Positions 10,594-19,357 of a stretch of 64,000 nt of DNA are shown piece by piece (positions within the stretch are counted from its first letter, which is position 1; every line of letters begins with the position of its first letter). Made by a program: the position numbers and the translations under genes. This stretch comes from Herbaspirillum sp. (lineage in GTDB: Bacteria > Pseudomonadota > Gammaproteobacteria > Burkholderiales > Burkholderiaceae_D), in contig NZ_JAGIBI010000001.1 in the NCBI RefSeq assembly GCF_017744395.1, positions 186,001 to 250,000 on the forward strand. The letters run 5' to 3'. The notes under the pieces were generated by a model. It was not told where the DNA came from. It searched no databases and saw only the letters and a list, made by a program, of their open reading frames with translations.

Positions 10594-10793
10594 GATCGAC
10601 GATTGCTGCGGTTTTCAAGGGAGAAAGTCGTGCTTGTGGATCGAACTGCCGGGGTGCTGCGTGCTACTAGGTGCTAGAATTTGCCTCGATATTTTTTGTC
10701 TTTATCTAATTAGGTTTCAGTCTGGGATCGCCGGTCGCCGGCTTGTTGTCCTTCCTCCGCCGCAGGTGCCACGACTGGATCGGAAAGCCCGCC

Positions 10794-11750
10794 TTGAAAG
10801 AATTCCCGCCTTCGAACATCGTCATCGTGTCCCGTGAAAGCCGCCTTGCCATGTGGCAAGCGGAACACGTGCGCGACCGGATCAAAGCATTATATCCGCA
10901 GTGCAGCATAAGTATCCTCGGCACCACCACGCGCGGCGACCAGATTTTGGATCGCACGCTGTCCAAGGTCGGCGGCAAGGGCCTGTTCGTCAAGGAACTG
11001 GAAGTGGCGATGGCCGAAGGGCGCGCCGATCTCGCGGTGCATTGCCTCAAGGATATGCCGATGGAGCTGCCCGAAGGCTTCGAGCTGGCGGCCATCTTGG
11101 AGCGCGAAGATCCGCGCGACGCCTTCGTCTCCAACGACTTCGCCTCGCTGGACGCGCTGCCGGCCGGCGCCGTCGTCGGCACCAGCAGCTTGCGCCGCCA
11201 GGCCATGATCGCCGCGCGCTATCCGCAACTGGTGGTCAAGCCGTTGCGTGGCAACCTCGACACGCGCCTGGCCAAACTCGACCGCGGCGACTATGCCGCC
11301 ATCATCCTGGCCGTGGCCGGCCTGAATCGCCTCGGCCTGAAGCAGCGCATCCGCGCCTATCTCGATCCCGGGCAAAGCCTGCCGTCGCCGGGGCAGGGCA
11401 CGCTGGCCATCGAAATCCCGGCCGGCCGCGACGACGTCAGGCGCTTCCTGGCGCCGCTGCATGACGCCACCGCCGCCGTGGCCTCGGCCGCCGAGCGCTC
11501 GGTGTCGCGCATCTTCGGCGCCAGCTGCCAGATTCCGCTGTCGGCATACGCGACTGTCGACGGCCAACGCCTGCGCCTGCGCGCCATGATCGCCACGCCC
11601 GACGGCAGCCGCAGCGCCGCGGCCGAGGCCGAGGGCTCCGTCAACGCTCCCGAGGCGCTGGGCGAGCAGGTCGCCGGCTTGCTCAAGGCGCAGGATGCCG
11701 ATGCGATCCTGGCGGCCTGCAAGGCGCAGGTCGATGCCGATCCGTCCTGA
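10794..11750 (+). CDS. hemC: Porphobilinogen deaminase (hydroxymethylbilane synthase)
   Basis: Joins four porphobilinogen units into hydroxymethylbilane in haem synthesis. Conserved segments are [56 protein letters not shown] and FGASCQIP, the last carrying the dipyrromethane-cofactor Cys245. No in-frame ATG lies before residue 20 of the conserved core, so initiation must use an alternative codon. TTG at 10794, with GGAAAG about 7 bases upstream, gives 318 residues, a normal length; TTG at 10743 would add 17 residues. It heads hemCDXY. Confidence 0.93.
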   Translation: MKEFPPSNIVIVSRESRLAMWQAEHVRDRIKALYPQCSISILGTTTRGDQILDRTLSKVGGKGLFVKELEVAMAEGRADLAVHCLKDMPMELPEGFELAAILEREDPRDAFVSNDFASLDALPAGAVVGTSSLRRQAMIAARYPQLVVKPLRGNLDTRLAKLDRGDYAAIILAVAGLNRLGLKQRIRAYLDPGQSLPSPGQGTLAIEIPAGRDDVRRFLAPLHDATAAVASAAERSVSRIFGASCQIPLSAYATVDGQRLRLRAMIATPDGSRSAAAEAEGSVNAPEALGEQVAGLLKAQDADAILAACKAQVDADPS

Positions 11751-12528
11751 GGCATCCGCTGCCGCGCCGGTCGTCGTCACGCGGCCGCTGCAGCAGGCGA
11801 CGGCCTTCGCCGCCCAGGTCGAGGCGCTGGGGCGCCGGGTTGAAATCTTTCCCTTGCTTGCCATCGAGCCGGTCGAAGACGCTGCCGAACTGCGGGCCGT
11901 GCTGGACCGGCTGGAGGCGTTCGCGCTGGCGGTCTTCGTCAGCCCCAACGCCATCGACGCGGCGTTGCGCCTGCGTCCGCAGTGGCCGCGGCAAGTGGCC
12001 ATCGGCATCGTCGGCGAGGGCAGCCGCGCCGCCTTGCGCGCGCACGGCATCGATGAGCGCAGCGCCACCATCTTTTGCCCGCAGCACACCGGCAAGATGG
12101 ATTCCGAAGAATTGCTCAAGGCGCTGCCGTTGGCGCAACTGCGCGGCCGGCGCGCTTTGATCGTGCGCGGCCAGGCCGGGCGCGACTTCCTCAGCGAGGC
12201 GTTGCGGCAGCAGGGCGTGGCGGTCGAATACGTCACCGCCTATCGCCGCCTCATGCCCACGCTGGATGCGGATCGGCGCGCCCGCTTGCTGGCGCTGGCC
12301 GACGGCGGCGCCGACTGGGTCATCACCAGTTCCGAGGCATTGCGCAATTTGCTGGAGTTGGCAAGACTAGCCGGAGGAGAGGATCGTGTGGTAAAACTGC
12401 AACGACAGAGAATATTCGTTTCGCACCACAGGATCGCGCAAACCGCCCAGTCGCTGGGCTTTTGCAGCGTGACCCTGACCGGTTCGGGCGACGAACGACT
12501 ACTTGCCGCGTTACAATCCAGCCCATGA
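11734..12528 (+). CDS. hemD: Uroporphyrinogen-III synthase
   Basis: A 264-residue protein that inverts ring D and closes hydroxymethylbilane to uroporphyrinogen III. Conserved features are [21 protein letters not shown] at the start, [32 protein letters not shown] and [16 protein letters not shown]. The family is poorly conserved, so position after hemC supports the call. The ATG at 11734 overlaps hemC by 17 bases; an upstream in-frame start would overlap more. The end overlaps hemX by ATGA. Confidence 0.9.
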   Translation: MPIRPEASAAAPVVVTRPLQQATAFAAQVEALGRRVEIFPLLAIEPVEDAAELRAVLDRLEAFALAVFVSPNAIDAALRLRPQWPRQVAIGIVGEGSRAALRAHGIDERSATIFCPQHTGKMDSEELLKALPLAQLRGRRALIVRGQAGRDFLSEALRQQGVAVEYVTAYRRLMPTLDADRRARLLALADGGADWVITSSEALRNLLELARLAGGEDRVVKLQRQRIFVSHHRIAQTAQSLGFCSVTLTGSGDERLLAALQSSP

Positions 12529-13721
12529 ACGAACAGCAATCCACCCCCGAGTCCAATCTGCCGGAGACCAAGCCGGAGGCGAGTTACACCAGCCCTGCGA
12601 GCGCTCCCTATTTTTCATCCGCGCCGGACGGCACCGCGGCATTGCGCAAGAAGATGCGCTTGCTGAGCGTGCTGCTGTTGCTGGTCATCGCCGCATTGGC
12701 CGCCCAGTGGTGGATGTCGCACAACGAGCTGCGCAGCTTGCGCAACGAAGTCGCGCAACGCCTGCAAAGCGGCGACAACACCAATAACGAAGTCAAGGGC
12801 GTGCTCAAGACCGTCCAGGAAAGCACCAAGGAACTGCAGGCCAAGGTCAGCGTGCTCGACAGCAAGCAGGCCGAGTCGCAAAGCCAGCAACTGGCCCTGG
12901 AGCAGATGTACCAGGACCTCTCCAAGAACCGCGACGACTGGGCGCTCTCCGAGATCGAGGAAGTGCTGTCCACCGCCGACCAGCAGCTGGAGCTGGCCGG
13001 CAACGTGCAGGGCGCGCTGATCGCCCTGCAGAATGCCGACAAGAACCTGTCGCGTTCCGACAAGCCGCAATTCATCGCCATCCGCCGCGCCATCGCGCGC
13101 GACATCGACCGCCTGAAGGCGCTGCCGACGGTGGACATCGCCGGCATCGCCGTGCGCCTGGACAGCGCCATCGGCCAGGTCGACAACATGCCGCTGCTGG
13201 TGGACGAGAAGCCGGTCGAATCGGCGACCGAACCCAAGCGTGTGCAGCCGCAATCGCAACCGGTCAAGGCCGCCAACGGCAAGGCAGCCAAGGACGGCAA
13301 GCCGGCCGATGCCGCCGCCGAGCCGTCGGCGTGGTCGCAGTGGCTGGCCGGCGCGCAAGACAAATGGCAGAGCATGAGCACCGAGATGTGGGCCGAGCTG
13401 AAGCAGCTGGTGCGCATCCGCGAAGTGCAGACGCCGGACGCGATCCTGCTGTCGCCGGGCCAGGCCTACTTCGTGCGCGAGAACCTGAAGCTGCGCCTGC
13501 TCAACGCGCGCCTGGCGCTGCTCTCGCGCAACGAGTTCGCCTTCCGCAACGACCTGTCGGCCGCGCAGGACAACATCGCCAAGTATTTCGACACCCGCGC
13601 CAAGCAGGTGCAGACCACGCAGGCGCTGCTCAAGCAGGTGCAGGGCAGCAACCTGTCGATCCAGATGCCTTCGTTGGCCGAGAGCCTGAATGCAGTGCGC
13701 AACTACAAAGCCCGTCACTGA
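12525..13721 (+). CDS. hemX: HemX-family membrane protein
   Basis: A 398-residue protein with a Pro/Ser/Glu-rich cytoplasmic N-terminus (about 1-42), one membrane helix (about 43-65, RLLSVLLLLVIAALAAQWW), and a long coiled-coil and helical periplasmic region. A Lys/Ala-rich linker lies around residue 245-260. HemX proteins were once labelled uroporphyrinogen-III methyltransferases, but the SAM-binding methylase domain is absent, so an enzymatic role is doubtful. Its start overlaps the hemD stop (ATGA). Confidence 0.88.
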   Translation: MNEQQSTPESNLPETKPEASYTSPASAPYFSSAPDGTAALRKKMRLLSVLLLLVIAALAAQWWMSHNELRSLRNEVAQRLQSGDNTNNEVKGVLKTVQESTKELQAKVSVLDSKQAESQSQQLALEQMYQDLSKNRDDWALSEIEEVLSTADQQLELAGNVQGALIALQNADKNLSRSDKPQFIAIRRAIARDIDRLKALPTVDIAGIAVRLDSAIGQVDNMPLLVDEKPVESATEPKRVQPQSQPVKAANGKAAKDGKPADAAAEPSAWSQWLAGAQDKWQSMSTEMWAELKQLVRIREVQTPDAILLSPGQAYFVRENLKLRLLNARLALLSRNEFAFRNDLSAAQDNIAKYFDTRAKQVQTTQALLKQVQGSNLSIQMPSLAESLNAVRNYKARH

Positions 13722-13741
13722 GCGGATGACGGGATAGCGAT

Positions 13742-14941
13742 ATGAAAATACTGCTCTGGCTTCTTACTCTGTTCGCGTCCGCCATCGGCCTGGCCGTGCT
13801 GGCGCGCTTCAATCCCGGCAACGTGGTGCTGTTCTACCCGCCGTACCGCCTGGATCTTTCGCTGAACTTCTTCATCTTCCTGGTGCTGGCGCTGTTCCTG
13901 GCGATCTACGTGGTCATCCGCGCCGTGCGCCTGACCCAGAAATTGCCCGGCCGCGTGATCGCCTATCGCCGCGCCAAGCGCGAGAACGAAAGCAACAAGG
14001 CCCTGCGCGATGCATTGAAGGCTTACTTCGAAGGCCGCTTCGGCCAGGCCGAGAAGTCCGCCACCCGCGCTGCCGACCTGCCTGAGAACGCCGGCATTTC
14101 GGCCCTGATCGGCGCACGCGCCGCGCACCGTATGCGCCAGGCCGACCGCCGCGATATCTGGCTGGCCAGCACTGAGGTCGATCCCACGCTCAAGGCCGCG
14201 CGCCTGATGACCGCGCTGGAACTGCAGGTCGACGAACACCAGTTCAAGCAGGCGCTGGAAACCGTGGAAGAGCTCAACGCCAACGGCACGCGCCACATCC
14301 AGGCGCTGCAATGGGCGCTCAAGGCCAACCAGCAAGCCAAGAACTGGAGCGAAGTGCTGCGCCTGGTGCAGACGCTGGACAAGCGCAATGCGCTGCATCC
14401 GGCGCTATCCAACCGCCTGCGCGAGATGTCCTACGACGCCTTGCTGTCGGACCGTTCGCACGATGCCGAATCGATCCGCCTGCTGTGGTCGGGCGTGCCC
14501 AATACCGACAAGCTCAAGCCTTTCATCGCCGCGCGCGCGGCCCATGCCTTCTCCAGCCGCGGCTTGCATGACGAGGCGCGCACCTTGCTGGAACGCGCCC
14601 TGGCCGCCGACTGGGATATCCGCCTGCTGCGCGCCTACCGCGAGTCGACCGCCGAAGCCGGTTCCCCGGCCTTGCTGGCGCAGATCGAGCATTGCGAGGC
14701 CTGGCTGGCCAAGAACCCGACCGATGCCGAACTGGCGCTGACGCTGGGCATGTTCTGCCTGCGCCAGAAGCTGTGGGGCAAGGCGCAGCGCCACCTGGAA
14801 CAGGCCTTGTCGGACGCCATTGAGCCGCGCACCGTGCGCGAATCGCACCTGGCGCTGGCGCAGTTGCACGAGGCGCTGGACCAGTCCGAGCAGGCGGCGG
14901 CGCATTACAAGCAATGCGCGTTGGCGACGGCGATCCGCTGA
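13742..14941 (+). CDS. hemY: HemY-family haem-biosynthesis-associated membrane protein
   Basis: A 399-residue protein with two N-terminal membrane helices (about 1-22 and 39-60) and a helical TPR-like remainder. It opens MKILLWLLTLFASAIGLAVL, as is usual for the family. This HemY is unrelated to the Gram-positive coproporphyrinogen oxidase of the same name. Its biochemical role is not settled; linkage to hemCDX is conserved across beta- and gammaproteobacteria. It lies 20 bases after hemX and is followed by a terminator. Confidence 0.9.
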   Translation: MKILLWLLTLFASAIGLAVLARFNPGNVVLFYPPYRLDLSLNFFIFLVLALFLAIYVVIRAVRLTQKLPGRVIAYRRAKRENESNKALRDALKAYFEGRFGQAEKSATRAADLPENAGISALIGARAAHRMRQADRRDIWLASTEVDPTLKAARLMTALELQVDEHQFKQALETVEELNANGTRHIQALQWALKANQQAKNWSEVLRLVQTLDKRNALHPALSNRLREMSYDALLSDRSHDAESIRLLWSGVPNTDKLKPFIAARAAHAFSSRGLHDEARTLLERALAADWDIRLLRAYRESTAEAGSPALLAQIEHCEAWLAKNPTDAELALTLGMFCLRQKLWGKAQRHLEQALSDAIEPRTVRESHLALAQLHEALDQSEQAAAHYKQCALATAIR

Positions 14942-14963
14942 TCCGGGATTGCCGGCTGAAAAC

Positions 14964-15002
14964 AAAGGCGGAAGCGGCTGCGGCCCTTCCGCCTTTTTCT
15001 TT
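14964..15002 (+). terminator. Terminator of the hemCDXY operon
   Basis: GGCGGAAG at 14967-14974 pairs with CTTCCGCC at 14986-14993 and is followed by TTTTTCTTT on the plus strand, 25 bases after the hemY stop. Confidence 0.88.
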
Positions 15003-15234
15003 GGCGCCGGGCGCCGTCATGCTGGCGTAAGTTCCGGCTTGCATAGTGTGCGCATGTGCGCTGGCGGCGGCTTGCAGCCATGCTTCCGGCCGGATTGCGC
15101 GGTTTTTCCTGTTGGATTGGGCCGGAATTCGGGCAGAAAGCCGCTATAATTGCCGTTTTCTGCGTATTCCGGCGGTGTATGCGCCAATCCAGAAGCTAGC
15201 TTCCGTTTTCTTTCCCCTTTAGCGAGAAATCCCC

Positions 15235-15771
15235 ATGAGCCTGAACAACGTCCCCTCCGGCCGCGACCTGCCGAATGACTTCAACGTGATCATCGAGATC
15301 CCGATGAACGCCGATCCGATCAAGTACGAAGTGGACAAGGACACCGGCGCGATCTTCGTCGACCGTTTCATGGGCACTGCCATGCACTATCCGTGCAACT
15401 ACGGCTACATTCCCCAGACCCTGTCGCAAGACGGCGACCCGGTCGACGTGCTGGTGATCACCCCGTTCCCGCTGATCCCGGGCGTGGTGGTGCGCTGCCG
15501 CCCGATCGGCGTGCTGAAGATGACCGACGAATCCGGCGTCGACGCCAAGCTGCTGGCCGTGCCGGTCGACAAGATCCTGCCGATCTACACCCACTGGCAA
15601 AAGCCGGAAGACATGAACGAACTGCGCCTGAACCAGATCAAGCACTTCTTCGAACACTACAAGGACCTGGAAAAGGGCAAGTGGGTCAAGGTCGAGGGCT
15701 GGGAAGGCCCGGACGCGGCCCGCGCCGAAATCCTGGCTGGCGTGGAAGCCTACAAGAAGGCGGCCAAGTAA
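15235..15771 (+). CDS. ppa: Inorganic pyrophosphatase (family I)
   Basis: A 178-residue cytosolic enzyme that hydrolyses pyrophosphate to phosphate. The signature DGDPVDVLV supplies metal-binding Asp66, Asp68 and Asp71. Conserved segments YGYIPQTL and KVEGW (as WVKVEGWEG) are also present. Length is typical of prokaryotic family I (170-180). It is monocistronic between two clear terminators. Confidence 0.97.
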   Translation: MSLNNVPSGRDLPNDFNVIIEIPMNADPIKYEVDKDTGAIFVDRFMGTAMHYPCNYGYIPQTLSQDGDPVDVLVITPFPLIPGVVVRCRPIGVLKMTDESGVDAKLLAVPVDKILPIYTHWQKPEDMNELRLNQIKHFFEHYKDLEKGKWVKVEGWEGPDAARAEILAGVEAYKKAAK

Positions 15772-15794
15772 GTCGCTGCCAACCGTTGCAAAAA

Positions 15795-15822
15795 GAAGCC
15801 GGCCTCGTGCCGGCTTTTTTGT
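15795..15822 (+). terminator. Terminator of ppa
   Basis: AAGCCGGC at 15796-15803 pairs with GCCGGCTT at 15809-15816 across a 5-base loop and runs into six Ts, directly after ppa. Confidence 0.9.
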
Positions 15823-15858
15823 TGCGCGATGACTTCGGACGGTAGTTTGCCGGGGCCC

Positions 15859-16404
15859 CTAGCTTGCGTGCGGGGAGCCGCTGTGCCTGGCAGCCGCCTC
15901 CAGGGCTTGCAGCAGCATGGACAGGTGTTCATCGAGGCTTGCCAGCGCATCGGCAGGCAGCGCGGAAAGCACAAGGCGCTCGTTCTCGACATGCCCCTCG
16001 ACGGCGCGATTGATCAGTGCCAGCCCTTTGCGGGTGAGTTGCACGAGCATGCTGCGGGCGTCCTGCTCGTTGGGGACGCGCTCGACCAGCTCCCGGGTTT
16101 CCAGCCGCTTGAGCCGATGGGTCATCGTTCCCGAAGTCACCATCAATGCCGAGAACAGTTCGGTCGGACTCAGGCGATACGGTGCGCCGGCGCGCCGCAG
16201 CGTGGCCAGCATGTCGAATTCCCAAAGATTCAGGTCGAACGGGGCGAATCCGGATTCCAGGCGCTGCTCCAGAAGCATCGCGCATCGCTTGATGCGTCCG
16301 ATCGGCCCCATGGGGCTGGCGTCGAGATCGGGACGCTCTACCCGCCACTGTTCGAGGATGGCATCCACAGCATCGCGCTGCCGTTGGCTGGATTGATGTT
16401 TCAT
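15859..16404 (-). CDS. MarR-family transcriptional regulator
   Basis: A 181-residue winged-helix regulator. The central part (about 60-125) shows FDLNLWEFDMLATLRRAG, LSPTELFSALMVTSGTMTHR as recognition region and LETRELVERVPNEQDARSM as the wing, all standard for MarR. The start at 16404 (MKHQSSQ) is preferred over an upstream frame extension through the promoter. It is divergent from an EamA-type exporter across 69 bases holding two palindromes, so it probably represses itself and the exporter and is released by a small molecule. The inducer is unknown. Confidence 0.88.
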   Translation of the reverse strand: MKHQSSQRQRDAVDAILEQWRVERPDLDASPMGPIGRIKRCAMLLEQRLESGFAPFDLNLWEFDMLATLRRAGAPYRLSPTELFSALMVTSGTMTHRLKRLETRELVERVPNEQDARSMLVQLTRKGLALINRAVEGHVENERLVLSALPADALASLDEHLSMLLQALEAAARHSGSPHAS

Positions 16405-16407
16405 TTG

Positions 16408-16459
16408 TCTTGACTTCAAGATAGTTGCTATGCACAATCATATTACCTTGAATTGAAGA
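16408..16459. promoter_or_regulatory. Two MarR-type operator palindromes
   Basis: TCTTGACTTCAAGA at 16408-16421 is a perfect 6-2-6 palindrome four bases upstream of the MarR start codon. CCTTGAATTGAAGA at 16446-16459, 15 bases before the EamA start, is a degenerate copy of the same pattern. The pair brackets the divergent start region as expected for MarR autoregulation. Binding itself is inference. Confidence 0.7.
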
Positions 16460-16473
16460 TAAATGGTGAAACC

Positions 16474-17346
16474 ATGTCCACTACAACCTCATCGCACCAT
16501 TGGCGCGATGTCATGCTCACCGCGGCGGCCCCGGCGATCTGGGGTTCGACCTACATCGTGACCACGGAACTCCTGCCGCCGGACCGGCCTTTCACGGCGG
16601 CTCTCATCCGGGCGCTGCCTGCAGGTTTGCTGCTGCTCCTGTTCACCCGCCGGATGCCCGCCCGGCGGGACTGGTGGCGTTTGCTGGTGCTGGGGGCATT
16701 GAACATCGGCATCTTCCAGGCCTTGTTGTTCGTGGCGGCTTATCGCCTGCCCGGCGGATTGGCGGCAGTGCTTGGCGCGATCCAGCCGTTGCTGGTGATG
16801 GTGCTGGCCTGGATTGCTGATGGCCGGTCGCCTGTGCCAGCCACGCTATGGTCGGCCCTGGCGGGCATGCTTGGCATGGCCGTGCTGCTGTTGTCGCCGC
16901 AGACGGTGTTCGAGCCCGTGGGGATTGCCGCCGCATTGCTGGGGGCGGCGTGCATGGCGGCCGGCGTGTGGCTGACGCGCCGCTGGCAACTCGATCTGCC
17001 CTTGTTGCCGCTGACCGGCTGGCAGCTCGTCATCGGCGGTTTGATGCTGGCGCCCGCAGCGTGGCTGGCCGATGCGCCGCTGCCGCCCTTGGGGCCTGTG
17101 GAGTGGGGCGCCTATGCCTACCTCAGCCTGGCTGGCGCCTTGCTTGCCTATGTGCTCTGGTTTCGCGGCGTGGCCCGCCTGCCGACCGTGGCTGTTTCAT
17201 CCCTGGGACTGCTGAGCCCGCTTACCGCTGTGGTACTGGGGTGGGCATTGCTCTCGCAGTCGATCACAGGAACCGCGCTCTTGGGGCTGGTCACCGTGCT
17301 GGCCAGCGTCTTCGCCGTGCAATGGACAGCGGCGCGCAGCAAATGA
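16474..17346 (+). CDS. EamA/DMT-family transporter
   Basis: A 290-residue inner-membrane protein with about ten hydrophobic helices and two EamA repeats. The first repeat opens with PAIWGSTYIVTTELLPPDRP and the second with AAALLGAACMAAGVW. The family exports amino acids, purines or drugs. The ATG at 16474 is used; the open frame extends seven codons upstream only through a TTG inside the operator. Divergence from a MarR regulator suggests an inducible efflux role, but the substrate is unknown. Confidence 0.85.
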   Translation: MSTTTSSHHWRDVMLTAAAPAIWGSTYIVTTELLPPDRPFTAALIRALPAGLLLLLFTRRMPARRDWWRLLVLGALNIGIFQALLFVAAYRLPGGLAAVLGAIQPLLVMVLAWIADGRSPVPATLWSALAGMLGMAVLLLSPQTVFEPVGIAAALLGAACMAAGVWLTRRWQLDLPLLPLTGWQLVIGGLMLAPAAWLADAPLPPLGPVEWGAYAYLSLAGALLAYVLWFRGVARLPTVAVSSLGLLSPLTAVVLGWALLSQSITGTALLGLVTVLASVFAVQWTAARSK

Positions 17347-17364
17347 CGAGCCCTGGCGGATGAA

Positions 17365-17402
17365 GAAACGCCCGGCAGGCAAAGAACCTGGCCGGGCGTT
17401 TC
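17365..17402. terminator. Bidirectional terminator between EamA gene and prfC
   Basis: GAAACGCCCGGC at 17365-17376 pairs with GCCGGGCGTTTC at 17391-17402, a 12-bp stem between two convergent genes. The U-tract is short on both strands, so efficiency is uncertain. Confidence 0.72.
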
Positions 17403-17425
17403 GGTAAGGGCGCGGGGAAAACCGT

Positions 17426-19102
17426 TCAATCCAGCTTGGCCGCATGCTCCCGCGTCGCGTGGAACACCACATCCGGCCAGCGTTCCTGCGTCAGGCGCAG
17501 GTTCACGCCCGAACTGGCCAGGTAGGCCAGGTTGCCGGCGGCGTCGGTCGCCAGGTTGGCGCCGGCCGAGGAGCGTTCGAAGTCGGCCAGCTTCTTCTTG
17601 TCTTCGCAGGTGACCCAGCGCGCGCTGCTGATGCTGGTGCCTTCGAACACGGCATCCACGCCGTATTCGTTCAACAGGCGGCTCGCCACCACTTCGAACT
17701 GCAGCACGCCGACCGCGCCCAGGATCAGGTCGCTGCCGGTGACCGGCTTGAACACCTGCACCGCGCCTTCTTCGCCCAACTGCTGCAGGCCCTTGTGCAA
17801 CTGCTTGATCTTCAGCGGATTGCGGATGCGCGCCACGCGGAAGAAGTCCGGCGCGAAGTAGGGGATGCCGGTGAACTGCAGCATCTCGCCTTCGGAGAAG
17901 CTGTCGCCGATCTGCATGTTGCCGTGGTTGGGCAGGCCGATGATGTCGCCGGCGTAGGCTTCTTCCACCTGTTCGCGGCTGGAGGCCATGAAGGTCACCA
18001 CCGACGACACCTTGATGTCGCGGTTCAGGCGCAGGTGCTTGAGCTTCATGCCGCGTTCGAAGCGGCCCGAGCACACGCGCAGGAAGGCGATGCGGTCGCG
18101 GTGCGCCGGGTCCATGTTGGCCTGGATCTTGAACACGAAGCCGGAGAACGGCTCTTCGGTCGGCGCCACGCTGCGCACGGTGGCGTCGCGGCCGCCTGGG
18201 CCCGGGGCCCAGTCCAGCAGCGCGTCGAGGATCTCGCGCACGCCGAAGTTGTTGATGGCGGAGCCGAAGAACACAGGGGTCTGGATGCCGGCCAGGAAGT
18301 CTTCCAGGTTGAACGGATGCGAGGCGCCATGCACCAGCTCGACTTCCATTTTCAACTGTTCGATTTCCAGCGGGAACATCTCGGCCAGCTTCGGGTTGTC
18401 GATGCCCTTGATGATTTCCACGTTGCCGTTGGCGCGCTCTTCGCCAGCCTTGAACAGCATGATCTCGTCGCGCAGCAGGTGGTACACGCCGCGGAAGTTC
18501 TTGCCCATGCCGATCGGCCAAGTCACCGGTGCGCACTGGATCTTCAGCACCGATTCCAGTTCGTCGAGCAGTTCCAGCGAATCGCGGGTTTCGCGGTCCA
18601 GCTTGTTCATGAAGGTGATGATGGGGGTGTTGCGCATGCGGCAGACGTTGAGCAGCTTGATGGTCTGCTCTTCCACGCCCTTGGCCGCGTCGATCACCAT
18701 CAGCGCCGAGTCCACCGCGGTCAGCACGCGGTAGGTGTCTTCCGAGAAATCCTGGTGGCCCGGGGTGTCGAGCAGGTTCACCACGTGGTCGCGGTATTCG
18801 AACTGCATCACCGAGCTGGCCACCGAGATGCCGCGCTGCTTTTCGATCTCCATCCAGTCCGAGGTCGCATGGCGGCCGCTCTTGCGCGCCTTGACGGTGC
18901 CCGCCAGCTGGATCGCGCCCGAGAACAGCAGCAGCTTTTCGGTCAGCGTGGTCTTGCCGGCGTCGGGGTGGGAGATGATGCCGAAGGTACGGCGGCGCTT
19001 GACTTCGCGCGCGATCAGTTCGGTCGATACCTTGCGGTTGCCGCCTTCGTTGTCTGCGGCGGCCGCATTGGCGCCGGTGATGTCGTTGCTTGGTTCTTGC
19101 AT
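17426..19102 (-). CDS. prfC: Peptide chain release factor 3
   Basis: A 558-residue translational GTPase that recycles RF1/RF2 from the ribosome. The G1 motif SHPDAGKT is at 44-51, G3 is DTPGHQDF and G4 is NKLDRE; the C-terminal RF3 domains follow at normal length. Residues 1-28 (Asn/Ala/Glu-rich) are longer than in E. coli RF3 (529 residues), but no good start exists inside the conserved core. The frame is open to 19315; the ATG at 19102 (MQEPSNDI) is chosen because residues upstream are not RF3-like. Confidence 0.95.
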   Translation of the reverse strand: MQEPSNDITGANAAAADNEGGNRKVSTELIAREVKRRRTFGIISHPDAGKTTLTEKLLLFSGAIQLAGTVKARKSGRHATSDWMEIEKQRGISVASSVMQFEYRDHVVNLLDTPGHQDFSEDTYRVLTAVDSALMVIDAAKGVEEQTIKLLNVCRMRNTPIITFMNKLDRETRDSLELLDELESVLKIQCAPVTWPIGMGKNFRGVYHLLRDEIMLFKAGEERANGNVEIIKGIDNPKLAEMFPLEIEQLKMEVELVHGASHPFNLEDFLAGIQTPVFFGSAINNFGVREILDALLDWAPGPGGRDATVRSVAPTEEPFSGFVFKIQANMDPAHRDRIAFLRVCSGRFERGMKLKHLRLNRDIKVSSVVTFMASSREQVEEAYAGDIIGLPNHGNMQIGDSFSEGEMLQFTGIPYFAPDFFRVARIRNPLKIKQLHKGLQQLGEEGAVQVFKPVTGSDLILGAVGVLQFEVVASRLLNEYGVDAVFEGTSISSARWVTCEDKKKLADFERSSAGANLATDAAGNLAYLASSGVNLRLTQERWPDVVFHATREHAAKLD

Positions 19103-19309
19103 GTCGGATCTGTCGGTTCGGGTCGGAGCGCCGCGGGCCCAACAATGGCAGCCCGGCGGAGGAGCTGCCAATGAAAAAAGGGCTGGAAAATCCAACCCTT
19201 GACTGGCCTTGCGTGCGCCGCCGCGGATGGCCGGCGCAGCATGTTCGGAAAGCTCTGGAAAGAGCGTGATTATAACTGATCCGGAATGCCCGGACCTATC
19301 TTTGCCGGC

Positions 19310-19341
19310 AGGCAATACCGCTCGCCAAGGCGGTATTGCCT
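19310..19341 (-). terminator. Hairpin downstream of the DUF3300 gene
   Basis: AGGCAATACCGC at 19310-19321 and its exact complement at 19330-19341 form a 12-bp stem with an 8-base loop, 16 bases after the DUF3300 stop. No U-run follows on the minus strand, so it may be an RNA-stabilising or factor-assisted end. The remaining spacer to prfC shows nothing else clear. Confidence 0.55.
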
Positions 19342-19357
19342 GATCCGGATGCCGGCA

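Noticed and set aside
7741-10677. A 978-codon open frame on the plus strand antisense to ppc
   Set aside because: It is the mirror of a GC-rich conserved gene; its His/Gln/Val/Gly-rich composition is the usual result of reading a high-GC gene backwards, and ppc explains the region fully.
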